A stretch of 64,000 bases of DNA, from positions 858,501 through 922,500 of the forward strand of contig NC_060975.1 of NCBI RefSeq assembly GCF_910589235.1, in the 5' to 3' direction. Numbering within the stretch: the stretch's first letter is position 1; each line of letters starts with the position of its first letter. Made by a program: the position numbers and the translations under genes. The notes beneath the pieces are model-generated. The model saw only the letters and a list, made by a program, of their open reading frames with translations, made no database searches and was not told the origin of the DNA. Source of the DNA: Vespa crabro. Its lineage: Eukaryota; Arthropoda; Insecta; Hymenoptera; Vespidae. Shown here one piece after another: positions 50,550 to 63,800 of this stretch.

Positions 50550-52060
50550 GTATTCTTTTTTTTTGACTATACTCTATTATGATTTTAGGGATACACGATA
50601 TAGAATAATATAAGCTCACCTTGTATATAAAGATGAATGGTAGTTTCATCTCGGCCATAAGCATTGGTAGCAATGCAAAAATATCTACCGCTGTCTTCTC
50701 TGCTGGTGCTTGCGAAACCAAGCACACTGATAAGACCATCAGTGGTGTTCTCTTCCTTGAGGGTATAGCGATAGTCGGAAAGAGTTGGTTCTATTTGAAG
50801 GCCACCCTTTCGCCAGCTTATCTTTAAGGGATGATCGCCCTTGGCCTCGCAACGAAGCGACGCATTTGAACCAAGCCTCGCAGTTTGATTACGATGTTTT
50901 TCAACGAAGTGCGCAGGAACTATTTACGTACATTGAACAAATATTAATATTATCTATTAAAATAATTTATTATCACGTATAGAAATATATTTATTCATTT
51001 GACATAAACCAATACGAATACAAATTAGAGTAAGATTTTTAACAATTGAATAAACGTTAAAATTTTTATTTCCATATTCGTAAATTGCAAAGTTAGATTA
51101 ATTTTTTTTTTCTTTTTTCCCTTTTTTCATTAATTATAAATACATATATATTAACTTTGACTTTCTTTTTTCCTTCTTTTAATTTAATTATTTTCCTAAT
51201 AACGAAATAAAAATTAATTAACTCCGCATAATATTATTTTTCTATTGTTTGTATGTTCGTTTCTTTGTTTGTTTTGTTTTTTTTTTTTTTTTTTCTTTTG
51301 AATTATCGATATCATTATTATCAGAGAATTAATATCGGAAAAGAAAGAATTGATTAGAAAGAGTGATCGATAGCATTATTTATCGAAGTATCACTTATCT
51401 CACCATTGACAGTTAAGTAGACCACCTTGCTCAATCCAGCACCGATACCATTGAGTGCTTCGCACAAATAAAATCCCTCGTGATCCTCTTGTACTCGACC
51501 AAAGACGAGTGAACCATTTGAGTGTATTCGAAGATCTTGAGTGTGTTCGTGACTTGCGATGTCGTAATAATTGCCAGGTTTTTTCCCTGTTGCTCTACGC
51601 CAAGTAATAGCAGGCGGTGGAAATCCTTCGGCGTGACAATGGAGGACCAATCTTGACATTCCTTCTGACGCACGAACATCTTGAGGCTCCATTACCCAAC
51701 GTGGTGGCACTGATTACGATTAAATAGATAAAGAGAATTATCGTTAATCGATTAGATCGATCTGACAATTGAAACGTGAGCTTCTTCAAAAAGATTTCTT
51801 TGAAGAATTTTGCTCTATATTTTTCTTTTTTTCCTTCCTCCTTCATTTTTTCTTTTTATTTTCTTTCTTTCCACTTTTTCATTTTCTTTCTAAATGAAAT
51901 ACTTTTTGAAAAAACCTCACGTTTCCGGTGAAGCTTATCGGGTCGAGGCAAGAGCTAGAAATTCTCTTTGATCGGGCTTACAGCAATTTCCTACTTTAGC
52001 GCAAGAGAAACAAAACAAACGATAGAAAAAAGAGGAAATGATAAGAGAGAAAGAGAGAGA

Positions 52061-52100
<40 letters not shown>

Positions 52101-52391
52101 TAGTGAATTCTATCGATGTCGACGAGAAATTTAAACGTCGATCGATTAATATTTACGGTACCCTCTAGAACAATGTCTCTCACTCTCGCGAAATAAAATT
52201 TCTTATGCGTTCGGGAGTTGGAAAAGAATGAGATGGGGAACAAGCCGAAACGAGAGAGGAAAGGGGAGAAAGAAAAAGGTATGTTTGAGTCGATGAGAAA
52301 ATGTGGAAAACAGTGCACTCGTGACACAGGAGAAAGGCAGTTTAATCGATCGTACAATCTCTTTCTCTGTATATATATATATATACACACA

Positions 52392-52434
<43 letters not shown>

Positions 52435-53225
52435 GTATATGTATATTTCGTATATTACTTTATTTTCTCTTTTTCTCTCTCGGGAAAAGGAAGATATCAG
52501 TGCTGTGCAAACACCAACGTTCGACGATGCGGTAATACAGTGCTGTGCACTTGCGTTTCAATATATAACAAAAAAAAAAAAAAAAAAAAAAAAAGAAAAG
52601 TAAAAAGAAACGAGAAAGGAGAAGATGTCTATCGACATCTGCGTAAGAAGAAATTGATAAGATTAAACGAAACAGAACCGAACGAAATAGATGAATAAAG
52701 AAAAAGAAAAAGAAAAAGAAAATCAGCATGTGAGTGCAAATATGTGCGTGTGCATCGCCCGAAATATTATGTGATATACCTACATACGTATCACACAATT
52801 TTGCTATATTATCATCGGCTTAAACATCGAAGATGAAAATTTACGAGTCGAAATGAAATCATTTTCTACGGCGAAGCCTAACTTTATGGCAATTTAAAGG
52901 GAATATAAAGGGCCGTGAAAGGGAAAAAACGGGGATGAATATAGGTTGGATGAATGACGATAAGAGAGGATGGGATAGGATTTTGGCCTTTCATGCAATA
53001 TCATCTCTTTTAATGCTTCTCTGAAGGACACCGCGATCTCGATGAATTCTCATCGAGGTTCTTGTCTAGAGTAGGATCGCGGTGACCTTTTGGGAGGGAA
53101 ATATAACGGTATAGATAAGGTAATGTGCGATTTTAGGATGTGCGAGGTGAGTGTGCGTGAATGTGTTCTATGTGTGTGCGAAATACACAAGTTACGGTGA
53201 CCACCGACGGTGAAACGCTCTCTCA

Positions 53226-53270
<45 letters not shown>

Positions 53271-53363
53271 GAATGTAAATATATATGTATATACATATTA
53301 TGCTGTGCTCAAGTGCTTTTGGTGCTTTTTGGCTGTTGCATGGCTGTTGTCGCTGCTGCTGCG

Positions 53364-53399
<36 letters not shown>

Positions 53400-54058
53400 G
53401 CTGCTACAATCGTACTATATAGATACGAGTTGTCTCGAAAGAAGAATTCTAGTACTATGTTTATCCGGATAAACGTACTATCGGTTCAACGGCAATGCCG
53501 TCGTACTAGCCGGTATCAAAATTCGTGTTCTGAATATTTACGAATATCCGGATAATAGAGAAACGGATATATCGTCTATCTATCTATGACCATCCCCTTA
53601 TTCCCCCATCCTCCATCCCTCCCTCCCTCCATCCTCCCCCAGGCCTTTCAGCCTTCATCCTCAAAAAATAAAAGGCTTGGAAAAAAGTCACGTGGATTAG
53701 TATTCTCCCACGCAAGATTTATTTCCCATCGAAAAAGAATTCTTCTCCTGGTCGAGAGTAAACAATTTTGTTATTCTGCAAATGTTTTTAGGGCGAATAA
53801 ATCTTCCCTTTCTTTTTTTATAATATCCTGATCTACATATCCCTGGACGATGCAAAGCCAACGAATCTATTTTTAAGATAATATTAGATTGATTCATAAA
53901 AATGTATGGATATGGGTGTCGCATTAGTTTTATTTCCCTTTTTTTTTCTTCTTTGCGCATGATACTTTTATTTATGAATCAAGCCAATAAAAACGTCGAT
54001 TTTTTTGCAGCCCTAGCTAGCGTGAACAATGATAATAATAATAATAATAATAATAATG

Positions 54059-54101
<43 letters not shown>

Positions 54102-54141
54102 TAAAAAAAGATCATGCTATATCAATATGGTACTGCGGCTA

Positions 54142-54177
<36 letters not shown>

Positions 54178-57100
54178 ACTGCTGGTGGTGGTGGTGGTGG
54201 TGCTGATTGCTGAGGCTGCAAAAAGTGGTGAAATCTAACGACTAAAATACAAGTGATACACGAAGACAGGAAGAAGTGCGCTGCTCTCTGCCAAGTGATG
54301 TGCAAGAATTAATTCAACGATTATTAAAAGAAATGAAAAACTGAAGAATAGTGGCAATTGGTGAACGTTAATTAATTAATTAATCAATTAATCAATCAAG
54401 AAGAAGAAGAAGAAGAAGAAGAAGAAGAAGAAGAAGATAGCCGAGTGCGAAATCGAAATGTGCGTATTATAATACATATCAATCCAAGTGCTAATTTATT
54501 CTGCCTCGGGGTGAAGAAGAAACATGGCGGCTATTTATTTTTTTTTCTGTTTTCTTTTTTGGTGCATATTTATATATATATATATATTTTTATTTTTTAT
54601 TTTTTTCAATTAAAATTTTTTTTGTTCTTTCGTCTCGGCTACTTTACCACGAACGACCAATTCGGCCGTCCAGACGACCTCGGCGACCGAATTGCGAGCC
54701 AGGCAAGTATAGTTTCCTGTGTGTTCTGCGGTGACGCGGTCGATAACTATGGAACTGGAATGGACGTCAATGCTGGTTACACGCAGCCCCGCGGGTGTCT
54801 GTGAGTGTCTGGGAGCCGTTATCCCGGTATTCCCGAAAGCAGCTGTACCTGAACTGCCAATCGGTTCGCCGTCCTTCGACCAGATGATCGTGAACGGCGG
54901 ATCGCCTTTCTCGATCATGCAGGTCACCTGTGCTCGTACACCCTCCGAGAGATCCTTGTTAAAGCTAAATGGAGCTATCGTGGGTGGAACTGCACAGAAA
55001 AAAAAGAGACAGCCTGGTGATGGACTCGTTTTTTTTCCTTGTCTTTCTTGTTCTATTTTTTTAGGTTTTTTTTTTTTTTTTTATTTTTTACTTTTTTTTT
55101 TTTTTAATTTCTTTTTTATCTCTCCTTTTCTTCTCTCTTTCATTCCCGGATCATGAGAGTCTCGTCTCTCAGAGCTTCATAATTTCAATCTCGAATATCT
55201 TCTTCGTCGTTGACCATCGAGAAATTTCATATGCACTTTTGATCCATCGCATTCCAATCGTTGGACGATCCTGTTGTTCGTGGTAATACGTATTAATTCG
55301 TATTATTTCATTTATCCTTCAAATATTTCACGTGTTCCTTCTGGGCCATACTGGACGTTGATCTTGGATAAAATTGTGGAACGAAAAAGTGGCAGTGTCA
55401 AAAGTCGTTCGCTTAGGAACATTGTTCTAGAGAATGCATCTCTCTCTTTCTCTCTTTCTCTCTGTCTTCTCTCTATCTTCTGTTCTAAAGTTACAGAGAA
55501 AGAGTGATTGTGTGCGTGTGTATGTGTGAGAGAGAGAGGGAGAGAGAGAGAGGGAAAGAGAGAGAGAGAGAGGAATCCTTCGTGTTTCCGCTCGTCTACC
55601 TCAGTTACTCGTTGCAGTAACTTTCACCGAGGAAAACTTTATTTCACCTATGATATTCGGCGACGCCGCCAGCCAAATTTGTCGTCGGTGACATGTGTAG
55701 GATGTGTCGGACGTGTAAAAGGGAGCATGAGAGGAGAACTTATGGAATGGATTGTCAAATACTTTCTTCCTTTCAACCTTCCTAAACGTTCAAGTATTCA
55801 CACTCATATAATAACGTAGATGTTTCTACATTCTATATCAATGTTTCTAAATTTTGGACAACGTTGAAGATCAATAATGATCACTCTCATACGATCAATT
55901 ATGATTTTTATATAAAGTGGCAGATTAAACTTTTCGGAGTATCCAGTAGAATGTTTTTTATCTAAATAAAAGTACGTCTAATCGATGGATGAAAAAGAGA
56001 AATTATTAATTTTCTTTTTTTTTTTTTCTTTCTTTCTTCTGAATTTACAGACAGAAATATTATTAATGAATGAAGAATATTACGATGCATTCTTGCATCA
56101 TTGCATTCTTCTTTAATTTATCGGTATAGAAAATAATTACTTTTCGTTATAATAATTTCCTTTGTTGCAGATAGATCCGTAATATGGTACCTATTAAAAA
56201 TAAAAAAAGTCTAAATTTTCGTAGAAATTTTCATTTTATTTTTCTTCGAAAGTGTCCATCGATAATAGAACGATACGTCGTTGAAACGATAATTTTCTAT
56301 GATCAGACATGCGACTGTGACTTTTCGACGAAGTCAAAGTTAACCCGAGGGTACTAGAAAGGCCGAATGTAACGTCGTAGATGGACGATAATAACTTGCC
56401 TCGTTGGTTCACGCGAGGGATATAATACTAAGCTCGAGATGACTCTTACCCGGGGGGTATTAGAACAGAACGTGGCAGTTGTTTGAGAATAATTGAGAAA
56501 CTGTAGGAGGGAAGAAGATGGAGCAATGTTACGTGAGTAATACTCAAAGAGATCCGTAGTCTACCTACATGTTGGCAATACAAGATGAGACATGAGAAAC
56601 GGAACGCTCAAGAGAACACATATCTTCCTTCAATTTTGAGTGTATACATTCGCTCACAAAAATATTTAAACATTTTATGAAATATTGATCAAACTCATTT
56701 ATGGATCGAGCGAAGTGCATTGAAAATTTTGCCTGCATAAAATATGCGAAAGAATGGGATTTGTTCCTTTCTTTCAGATTTTTTTTTGTTTTTTTTTTTT
56801 TTTTTTTATTTTTTTTTTAGTCCTTTTTCATTTTTCTTTCTTCGCCGAGAGCTTTTATAAAAATATCTGTTTTATCTTTTCAAGATCGCTCACGGTATCT
56901 CCTTTTTTATACTATTTTATTTTTCTTTAAAAACCATTCAAATGCGTTTGTCGTATCGCAATGTGAAAGCTGTCAAAAACAGCTGATTATCGATATGGCT
57001 GACAACGAATGAATTAAAAAATGTTCAAATTGTAACGAACCAAAGGGAATTAATAAATCAATTCGAAGAAATATTGTATTATATGCCATGGACGACGTTC

Positions 57101-57941
57101 TCTTTACATTTCATTTTCCAATGAAATAAAAAACAAATTTCTCTTGTGACTCTTATCCTTTATAATGTATAATAACCATTAAGTATTATATTCAGCAAGG
57201 ATTTAAACTTCGTTAACCCGAAGAAGAACGACAAAAAATATATATATATATATCTTCTATTGTTTTACGAACCACAATGTGGAATCAGTTTAGTTACGTA
57301 GTTTCAGCCCAGGCAAATAATAAGCGCGATGCAACGCGATTAGAACGTTCAGGACAAAACGATTAACGACGAGAAATGCTTGTACAGCATCGTCGTCGTG
57401 TTCTAGAGAAGACGTTGTCTATTCTCGAAGGAGAGTATATACACCAAGTTGCCGTTCTATTGTCTCTTTGCAGTCAAGCTTTCAAGACTTGGAGCAACGT
57501 TTACGTCGTTACAATGAAATACGTTGCATCTTCTTGATCTTACAATTAGACAAGTATTGAATTGATTCATACATTTTATCATAATAAACGGAATTCCTAA
57601 TTTATAAATTTATTAATTGTATTTATTACTATTGTGAATCAATTCAATAAATAAATAAATAAATAAATAAATAGATATTCTTGTCTATTAAAAACATTAA
57701 AAAATAGAAAAAAAAAAGAGAAAAAAAGGAGATATTAAAATACAAAGAGATCGTTAAAACATACGACCAACCTTTAACTATCATTGTACCTTTGAAGGTA
57801 TGCCTTGAAAATATATTTCCCTGTCGGTCCGTTCGTTGGACACGTCGCAAAGCACACAAGCGCGATATTCTCGTTTTATTTTATTCCTTTTCCCTTTTTT
57901 TTTCCCCTTTTGTTTTTTGGAAGGGGCGGTGGCGAGAAGGT

Positions 57942-57972
<31 letters not shown>

Positions 57973-58739
57973 AGGGAGGGAACAGTAGATGAACGAGCTC
58001 GCAGACGAAACGTACTACATATACATATGTAAAAAGTACCGATGTATAATCGTGAGATAGAAATCACAGAGGGTTGCTGCCTGTTTTGGCTCCCTTGTCG
58101 GCGCAACACGTGACGTGGAAATCACCCTTAAGCCATTCGTTCGTTCATATTACATATGTACATACGAATATACATTTATGTATGTATGTATATATGTACG
58201 CATGTATGTTCGTTTGCTCATCGGACAAAGTTTTGTTCGTTCAGTTCACACTGATTTGTTCTCGTCTGCGAAGAGAGGATTTTAATGCTTGCGAGAGGGT
58301 TGCAAATACGCGAAGAAAAGGAGAGATTACGCGTACGTCATGAAGGAAGGGGTTGACGTAAGAGGGGTGGTTGAGAGGTGGTTAAAAGAAAAAAACTTCT
58401 ACTATGCCTGAGGATGAACCGTGTCGACGATTGATCTTCAAGGGAAAGATAAATTAATAGCAAAAGTCTAGCAAACGTTACTTTCTTTTACGTATCTCCG
58501 GTCACCTCCATCCCCTATATTTTCTTTTTCAATATATACCGAACGAAACAAAACATAACAAAACAAAACAAAACAAAAAAAAAAAAAGAAAAAATAAAAC
58601 CTCAGGATATTATATCTAATTCATTTTTTTTTTTTTTTATAAATGCATTTAAAAGGAATATCGAGGAAACATTTAAAAGGATATATTGTATCTCGACGTA
58701 TCAATGTAATATAAATTAATAGTAATCGAATGGAAAATT

Positions 58740-58793
<54 letters not shown>

Positions 58794-60823
58794 TATACGT
58801 AATAGTTCATAATTGGGTATGGAAAAAATGTCGAGGGATTGGACAATTGGACATTTTTAATTATTCCTAAGTTCGCCGATTAGATTGAAACATAGAATAA
58901 TATTGTTTTTTCTCCATCCCTTTCCGCTCCCGATCCCCTCCTATTCCTGGTGATTATTATTAAATTGTTAACTCAAGAAAATTTGAACAAGGTAAACTTC
59001 TATGAAATTTCCAAAATTATCGTCTAGGTCGATCTTCGATCAAGTTTATACTCGCGTTACAAAGTATGCAAGCTTCTTTGAGTCTCCGAACAAGAAGAAG
59101 AAGAAGAAGAAGAAGAAGAAAAAGAAGGAGAAGAAGAAAAAGAAGGAGAACAAGTTCGTTTTAACATTCCACTTGGGTCGCGAGAAGCTATCACCTCGTG
59201 GACGTTCATTAAATTGGCGAATGTTCGAATGAAAGTCCGCTAGGAATCGATCGAGACAAAAATCGATTTTCCAAGCGATGTCATTAACTCGTACGTGACA
59301 TTCTCTTTTTGGATCTTCAATCTTTACGGTATAGGACGTTAAATATTAATAATTACATGGACTGTAACTACTTGTGAAATTATTTTCCTTCAATGCTTTC
59401 TTTTTCTCTTCTTTTTTTGTTTTTTAATGCGAAAAAATTGACCTCATTCGCAGAAACGATATATATATCTTCTCTAGTTATCGAGAAAGATAAAAAAAAA
59501 TATATTAAATAAGTTCATAAATATTACGATCCCACATTGATTTATCGAGAAAACGATTAATTCGAAATATTACCACGTTCAGACAGTCCTATAAAATATA
59601 TTCGAAAAATATTTCTATCATGTATATTCATTTCGATTGGAATATGTTGTATTCCTTGATATAAGAGTATGATATATTTAATGTGAAAAAAGATAAAAAA
59701 AAAAAAAAAAAAAAAAAAAAGAAGAAGAAAATTAAAAAATATCAATACAATTAAAAAGAAAATGAGCGCGTTAAAAATTGAAACAAAGTCTCAAAAACAG
59801 ATAATATCATTATTCCGAATAAAAAGTGGATCCTTCAATATCATTTTAAGTACGACGTACGATCGGGAACGAGAAAGTAATGGAAAGGGTGGATATGCTT
59901 CTACCTTTTTTTTCTTTCTTTTTTTTTCTTTTCTTTTTTTTTTTTTTTTTTTTTTTTATCCAAAGGGTTTGGTGACGTCGCTGCGTACCATGAACCTTTA
60001 GGGATGCCGTGCGAGACGTTTTAGAGGCTTCATTGCTCGCCACGCATGTATAGTTGCCATTATGAGCTGTTGACGCTCTTTGTATCCTCAATGCTAGATC
60101 GTAGTCACCAAATTGATGGGTCGTTGCTTCCTTCGACTTGAGTGGCTTTCCATCCTTCAGCCAAGTAATCTTCAAGGGTGAATCGCCTTCGCTGACCACA
60201 CAGGTCACGTGTACCCGTGAACCTTCTTGGGGATTGGCGGGAAAGCTAAACGGATCGATTTTAGGTGGTACTGCAAATTACACGAATCAACGAAACTTTT
60301 TATCAAAGATCTTTCTTAGCCACGAGGCTTACGTCCTGGGTCAATTATTCATTAATAATAATTAACATTCCCATTAAAAATTTTTTCATAATACACTTAG
60401 AACGTATTATACCTGCGTTTAATCGATTAATTTTATTAATTAAACGACGATTCTGTAAAGAATTTATTATTATTACAATGACTTTATTACAATGAGATTA
60501 ATCGGAGACGCGATGCTGTCGTTATTTAATGATTTATAAATCGTTCGATTTGTACGATTAAATCTTAAATAAAAGAAGAAAGAATCTTAGTGATAATATC
60601 TATAACGTTTAATTTCCATTTTGATTAGACGAAAAGACAAAATGATTTTAGTTTTTCAAATTATCTCGAACGAAGGGAATATGTAAAAGTGGATATATTG
60701 ATTTTAAATTAAAGACCGTACTTACTTGTCAACATGGAGAACGATCTTTTAGCTTTTCTCTCTTCTCCATCTATCTATATATCTATCTATCTATTTATCT
60801 ATCTCTAGCTTTGATAGAGAAAA

Positions 60824-60854
<31 letters not shown>

Positions 60855-63800
60855 AAACTAAAGTCGTTAAAATAATACGGATCTACCTAGAAAAACACAG
60901 GATAATTACGAAGGGAGATGGAAAAAGGCAACGTTTTAAGTGGGTATTAAAACAACGTTTTGTTGAACCACACAAATCGGACGATTTCTACATTTTCGTT
61001 TTCATTTCAAAAAAAAAAAAAAAAAAAAAAGATTAGAAAGAATTCTGACAATAAACAAGATAATGGAAAAATTGATTTTATTTCATTTTTTTTTTGCGAG
61101 AGACAGCGTCGCTATTCGATTATCTAGTAAATTAAATTTGGAACGATTGAAAGAAAGAAAGAAAGATATATAAGAATCGTTTACCTTTAACTTCAATGTG
61201 CACTGTTTGCGAATCCGATCGACCTTGTTTGTTCTTTGCTGTGCAAGTGTATGCACCACGATCCGTAGAACTGTCGACTCGATGAAGAACCAATGTCCCA
61301 TTTGGAGATACCTCTTGTCTACGACTTGTCGGTAGAATTTGTCCGTCTTTAAGAATAAATATTAATTACTTTTGTTAATATTTTTTCTTTCTTTTTCTTC
61401 TTTTTTTTTTTTTTTTTCTTTTTTTTTTGTACGACTGTTTAATAATTACAATTAAAATATCTCTATATTAATAATATATATTATATACACACGTTTTATT
61501 ATTTATCGATTAGATTTCTATTTAACAGGAACGTAACCAATGAATCTTTGAAAAGCGAAAGATTAACTCTTACTCGTTTCTACTGGATGTTCATAAAGAG
61601 ACGAGAACTTTTTACAAGTTCGGTTGATTGTTACGAGAAGAAATGGCTAAAGTTCGGTGCTTTTATATAAAAGAGAGAGAGAGAGAAAAGTTCGTTTAAA
61701 GGTACCAACATCGAAAGCGATGCCAACAAGTCTCATCCTCCTTCTGTATTCTTCATTCTTCACAAAATTTCATTTATCTTCCAAGCCTCCTTAAATTTAT
61801 GACCGAACCACCCGTGGCCTTATAGTGAACCTTATTTATTCACCCTAAACCTTGCACCATGAAATCGTGCTGTGAGAGTATTTTAAATCTTTCATTTAGT
61901 TCATGCCTCGTTTAATTTACCTACGTGGAAATGAATGGAATGCATTTTCATTATGAAGAATCGTGAACGTTATTAAATTCAAGAAGGAGAGGAAAAAGAA
62001 AAAGAAAGGGAAAGAAAGAGAATGATTTTATATAATCGAAATTTTTCAAGTTTGAAAGTTTAAGAATAATTCTTTAACAATAAGTGAAATTTCAAACTTT
62101 CGATCGATTGATTTTTACTTTCATCCGAGTGAAAAAAAAGCTAAGATTTTTTGCTTTTTTTCTCTCTTAACGTTTTACATAAATGTATATACGTATCTAT
62201 ATGTACTTTGGAGCTTTTGAGTTTCTAAAGAAAACTTTATCCAAGATCGATATGTTCTCACATAGAGAGAACTTTAACGCCGTTATTGCTTGCAGTATGC
62301 TACGTATCTATTTACCTATCTATCTATTTATTTTTCTAAGTATATATATATATATATACATCTACCATACTATATATCTACTACACTCGATTCTCGAGAT
62401 TTTATTGCAATCGATATGTCGTTCTACGTTGAGATCTTTATTTCCGAACAAATACGTTTGATTACTTCGACTTTAATTTTATTATCACTACTTTTCGCAT
62501 GTATACGTATATATACACACACACACACACATATATATATATATGATCATTAAATTATTTCTAATAGTTTGATAATTATATTTATAAAAGGGTTAAAAAG
62601 TTTTTCGAGCCCCTTTCGAATAGATAACCAGTACATACGATCACGTACGACGGGATTGTCTACGTACAGGGGCTAAACAAAAATTTCAGAAGACAAAAAA
62701 ATCACGAGTTACATTATTGACACTATACAAAGGAATTTGTTTAAGATTTCACGCGTAAAAATATAATAAAATAAATGTGTGACAATTTGAAACGTGAAGA
62801 TAATTACAAGATAATAATTTTTTCGATATCATTTAGAACGTATCAAATGGTGTCAGTAGAAGAAAATCGTTGAGTTATACGAACGTACCCTTTTCCCACG
62901 TGATACTGGCGATTGGAAAACCAGCGACTGGACACTTGATGATCGTGGTCTCACCAGCTACGGCCGCGTAGTTACCCATAGGACGTACGTGCGGCAAGCC
63001 ATAAATGTTGAGACGAGCGGAGTGATGAGCCTTAGCCACTCGATTTACGGCAGAACATCGATACTCACCGCCGTCTTCAACGTGTACCGCGCTTATGTTC
63101 ACGTGAGATATCACGTCACCGTGTACCGTCACGTATTGTCCTATCATGAACCTGCAAGAAGAGAAAAGAGAAAAAGAAAGAAAAAAAAAAAAAAAACGAC
63201 ACACATGAATTCGGTGAACGATAAGGTGAAAAAAAAAAGGAAGGACAATGTGAACACGATTGTTAGGTGATAATTAAGATAAAGGGGAGAGCGGGGCAGT
63301 GGTTGGTTAATTATTAAAGAAAAAAAAAAAAAAAAAAAAAAAAGAACAAAAAAAAAGAAAAATAAAAAAATAAATGAAGTGAACGAAAATGTCGAAATGA
63401 AGTTTCAAAAAATGTCCATCATACGCGAGCCTTTCTTCATGATAAATATAACGGGACAGGTTTAAAAAGTTTCGTCCGTGGCGGTCGATTGGTAATTTTC
63501 CTCTCAATTGGTTCAGAGAATCGAAGCCCGCAGGGTCGTATCCGTTTCCACGGGATCTGCATCCTGAAGGGAAGCACGTCGGCGGTTACTGATTTTCCGC
63601 CGATCGTAATATCCCGGGGCGCTTAATGACCGCGAATAATTGTGTATATATAACGTGTTCTCGATAAATTTTTCGTGCAGTAAACGTTATTACCGTTCGA
63701 CGACGATAAAGAAATTTTTCTTTTTTCCTTTATAATTAACATTGGATTTATAACGAAATAATCATTTACTTTTTACGCTTTACGATGAAAAGAAAGAAAA

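Larger units (their letters stand above)
51710..54647 (-). other. Dscam intron between the second Ig7 exon and Ig8, rich in trinucleotide repeats
   Basis: 2.9 kb. From high to low coordinates it carries AAG (54399-54435), GGT (54184-54204), CTG (54142-54184) and AAT (54030-54099) arrays, a second CTG array (53351-53407), TA runs (53230-53267, 52396-52430), poly-A (52570-52594) and GA tracts (52040-52092). A 12-base segment (CAGTGCTGTGCA) occurs twice, near 52499 and 52540. No further Ig exon was found. Confidence 0.65.
54990..59988 (-). other. 5 kb intron between the two alternative Ig7 exons
   Basis: No additional Ig-like exon was found on either strand. Contents: poly-T rich DNA near the 3' side (55059-55110), GA/TG tracts (55505-55573), mixed-composition DNA at 55600-56600 and 57280-57560, a GA tract (57943-57968), a 45-base poly-A (58746-58790) and an AAG array (59092-59152). 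Sequences controlling the choice of Ig7 exon probably lie here or in the flanking introns, but none could be identified by eye. Confidence 0.6.

Noticed and set aside
53313..54213. Ala-, Asn- and Gly-rich plus-strand frames near the trinucleotide arrays
   Set aside because: These are repeat translations (GCT, AAT, GGT) within a Dscam intron, with no start context or conserved domain.
55000..59900. Additional Ig7 variants between the two known ones
   Set aside because: Both strands were scanned for the PP.I.PF and GNYTC.A.N signatures next to splice sites. None was found.
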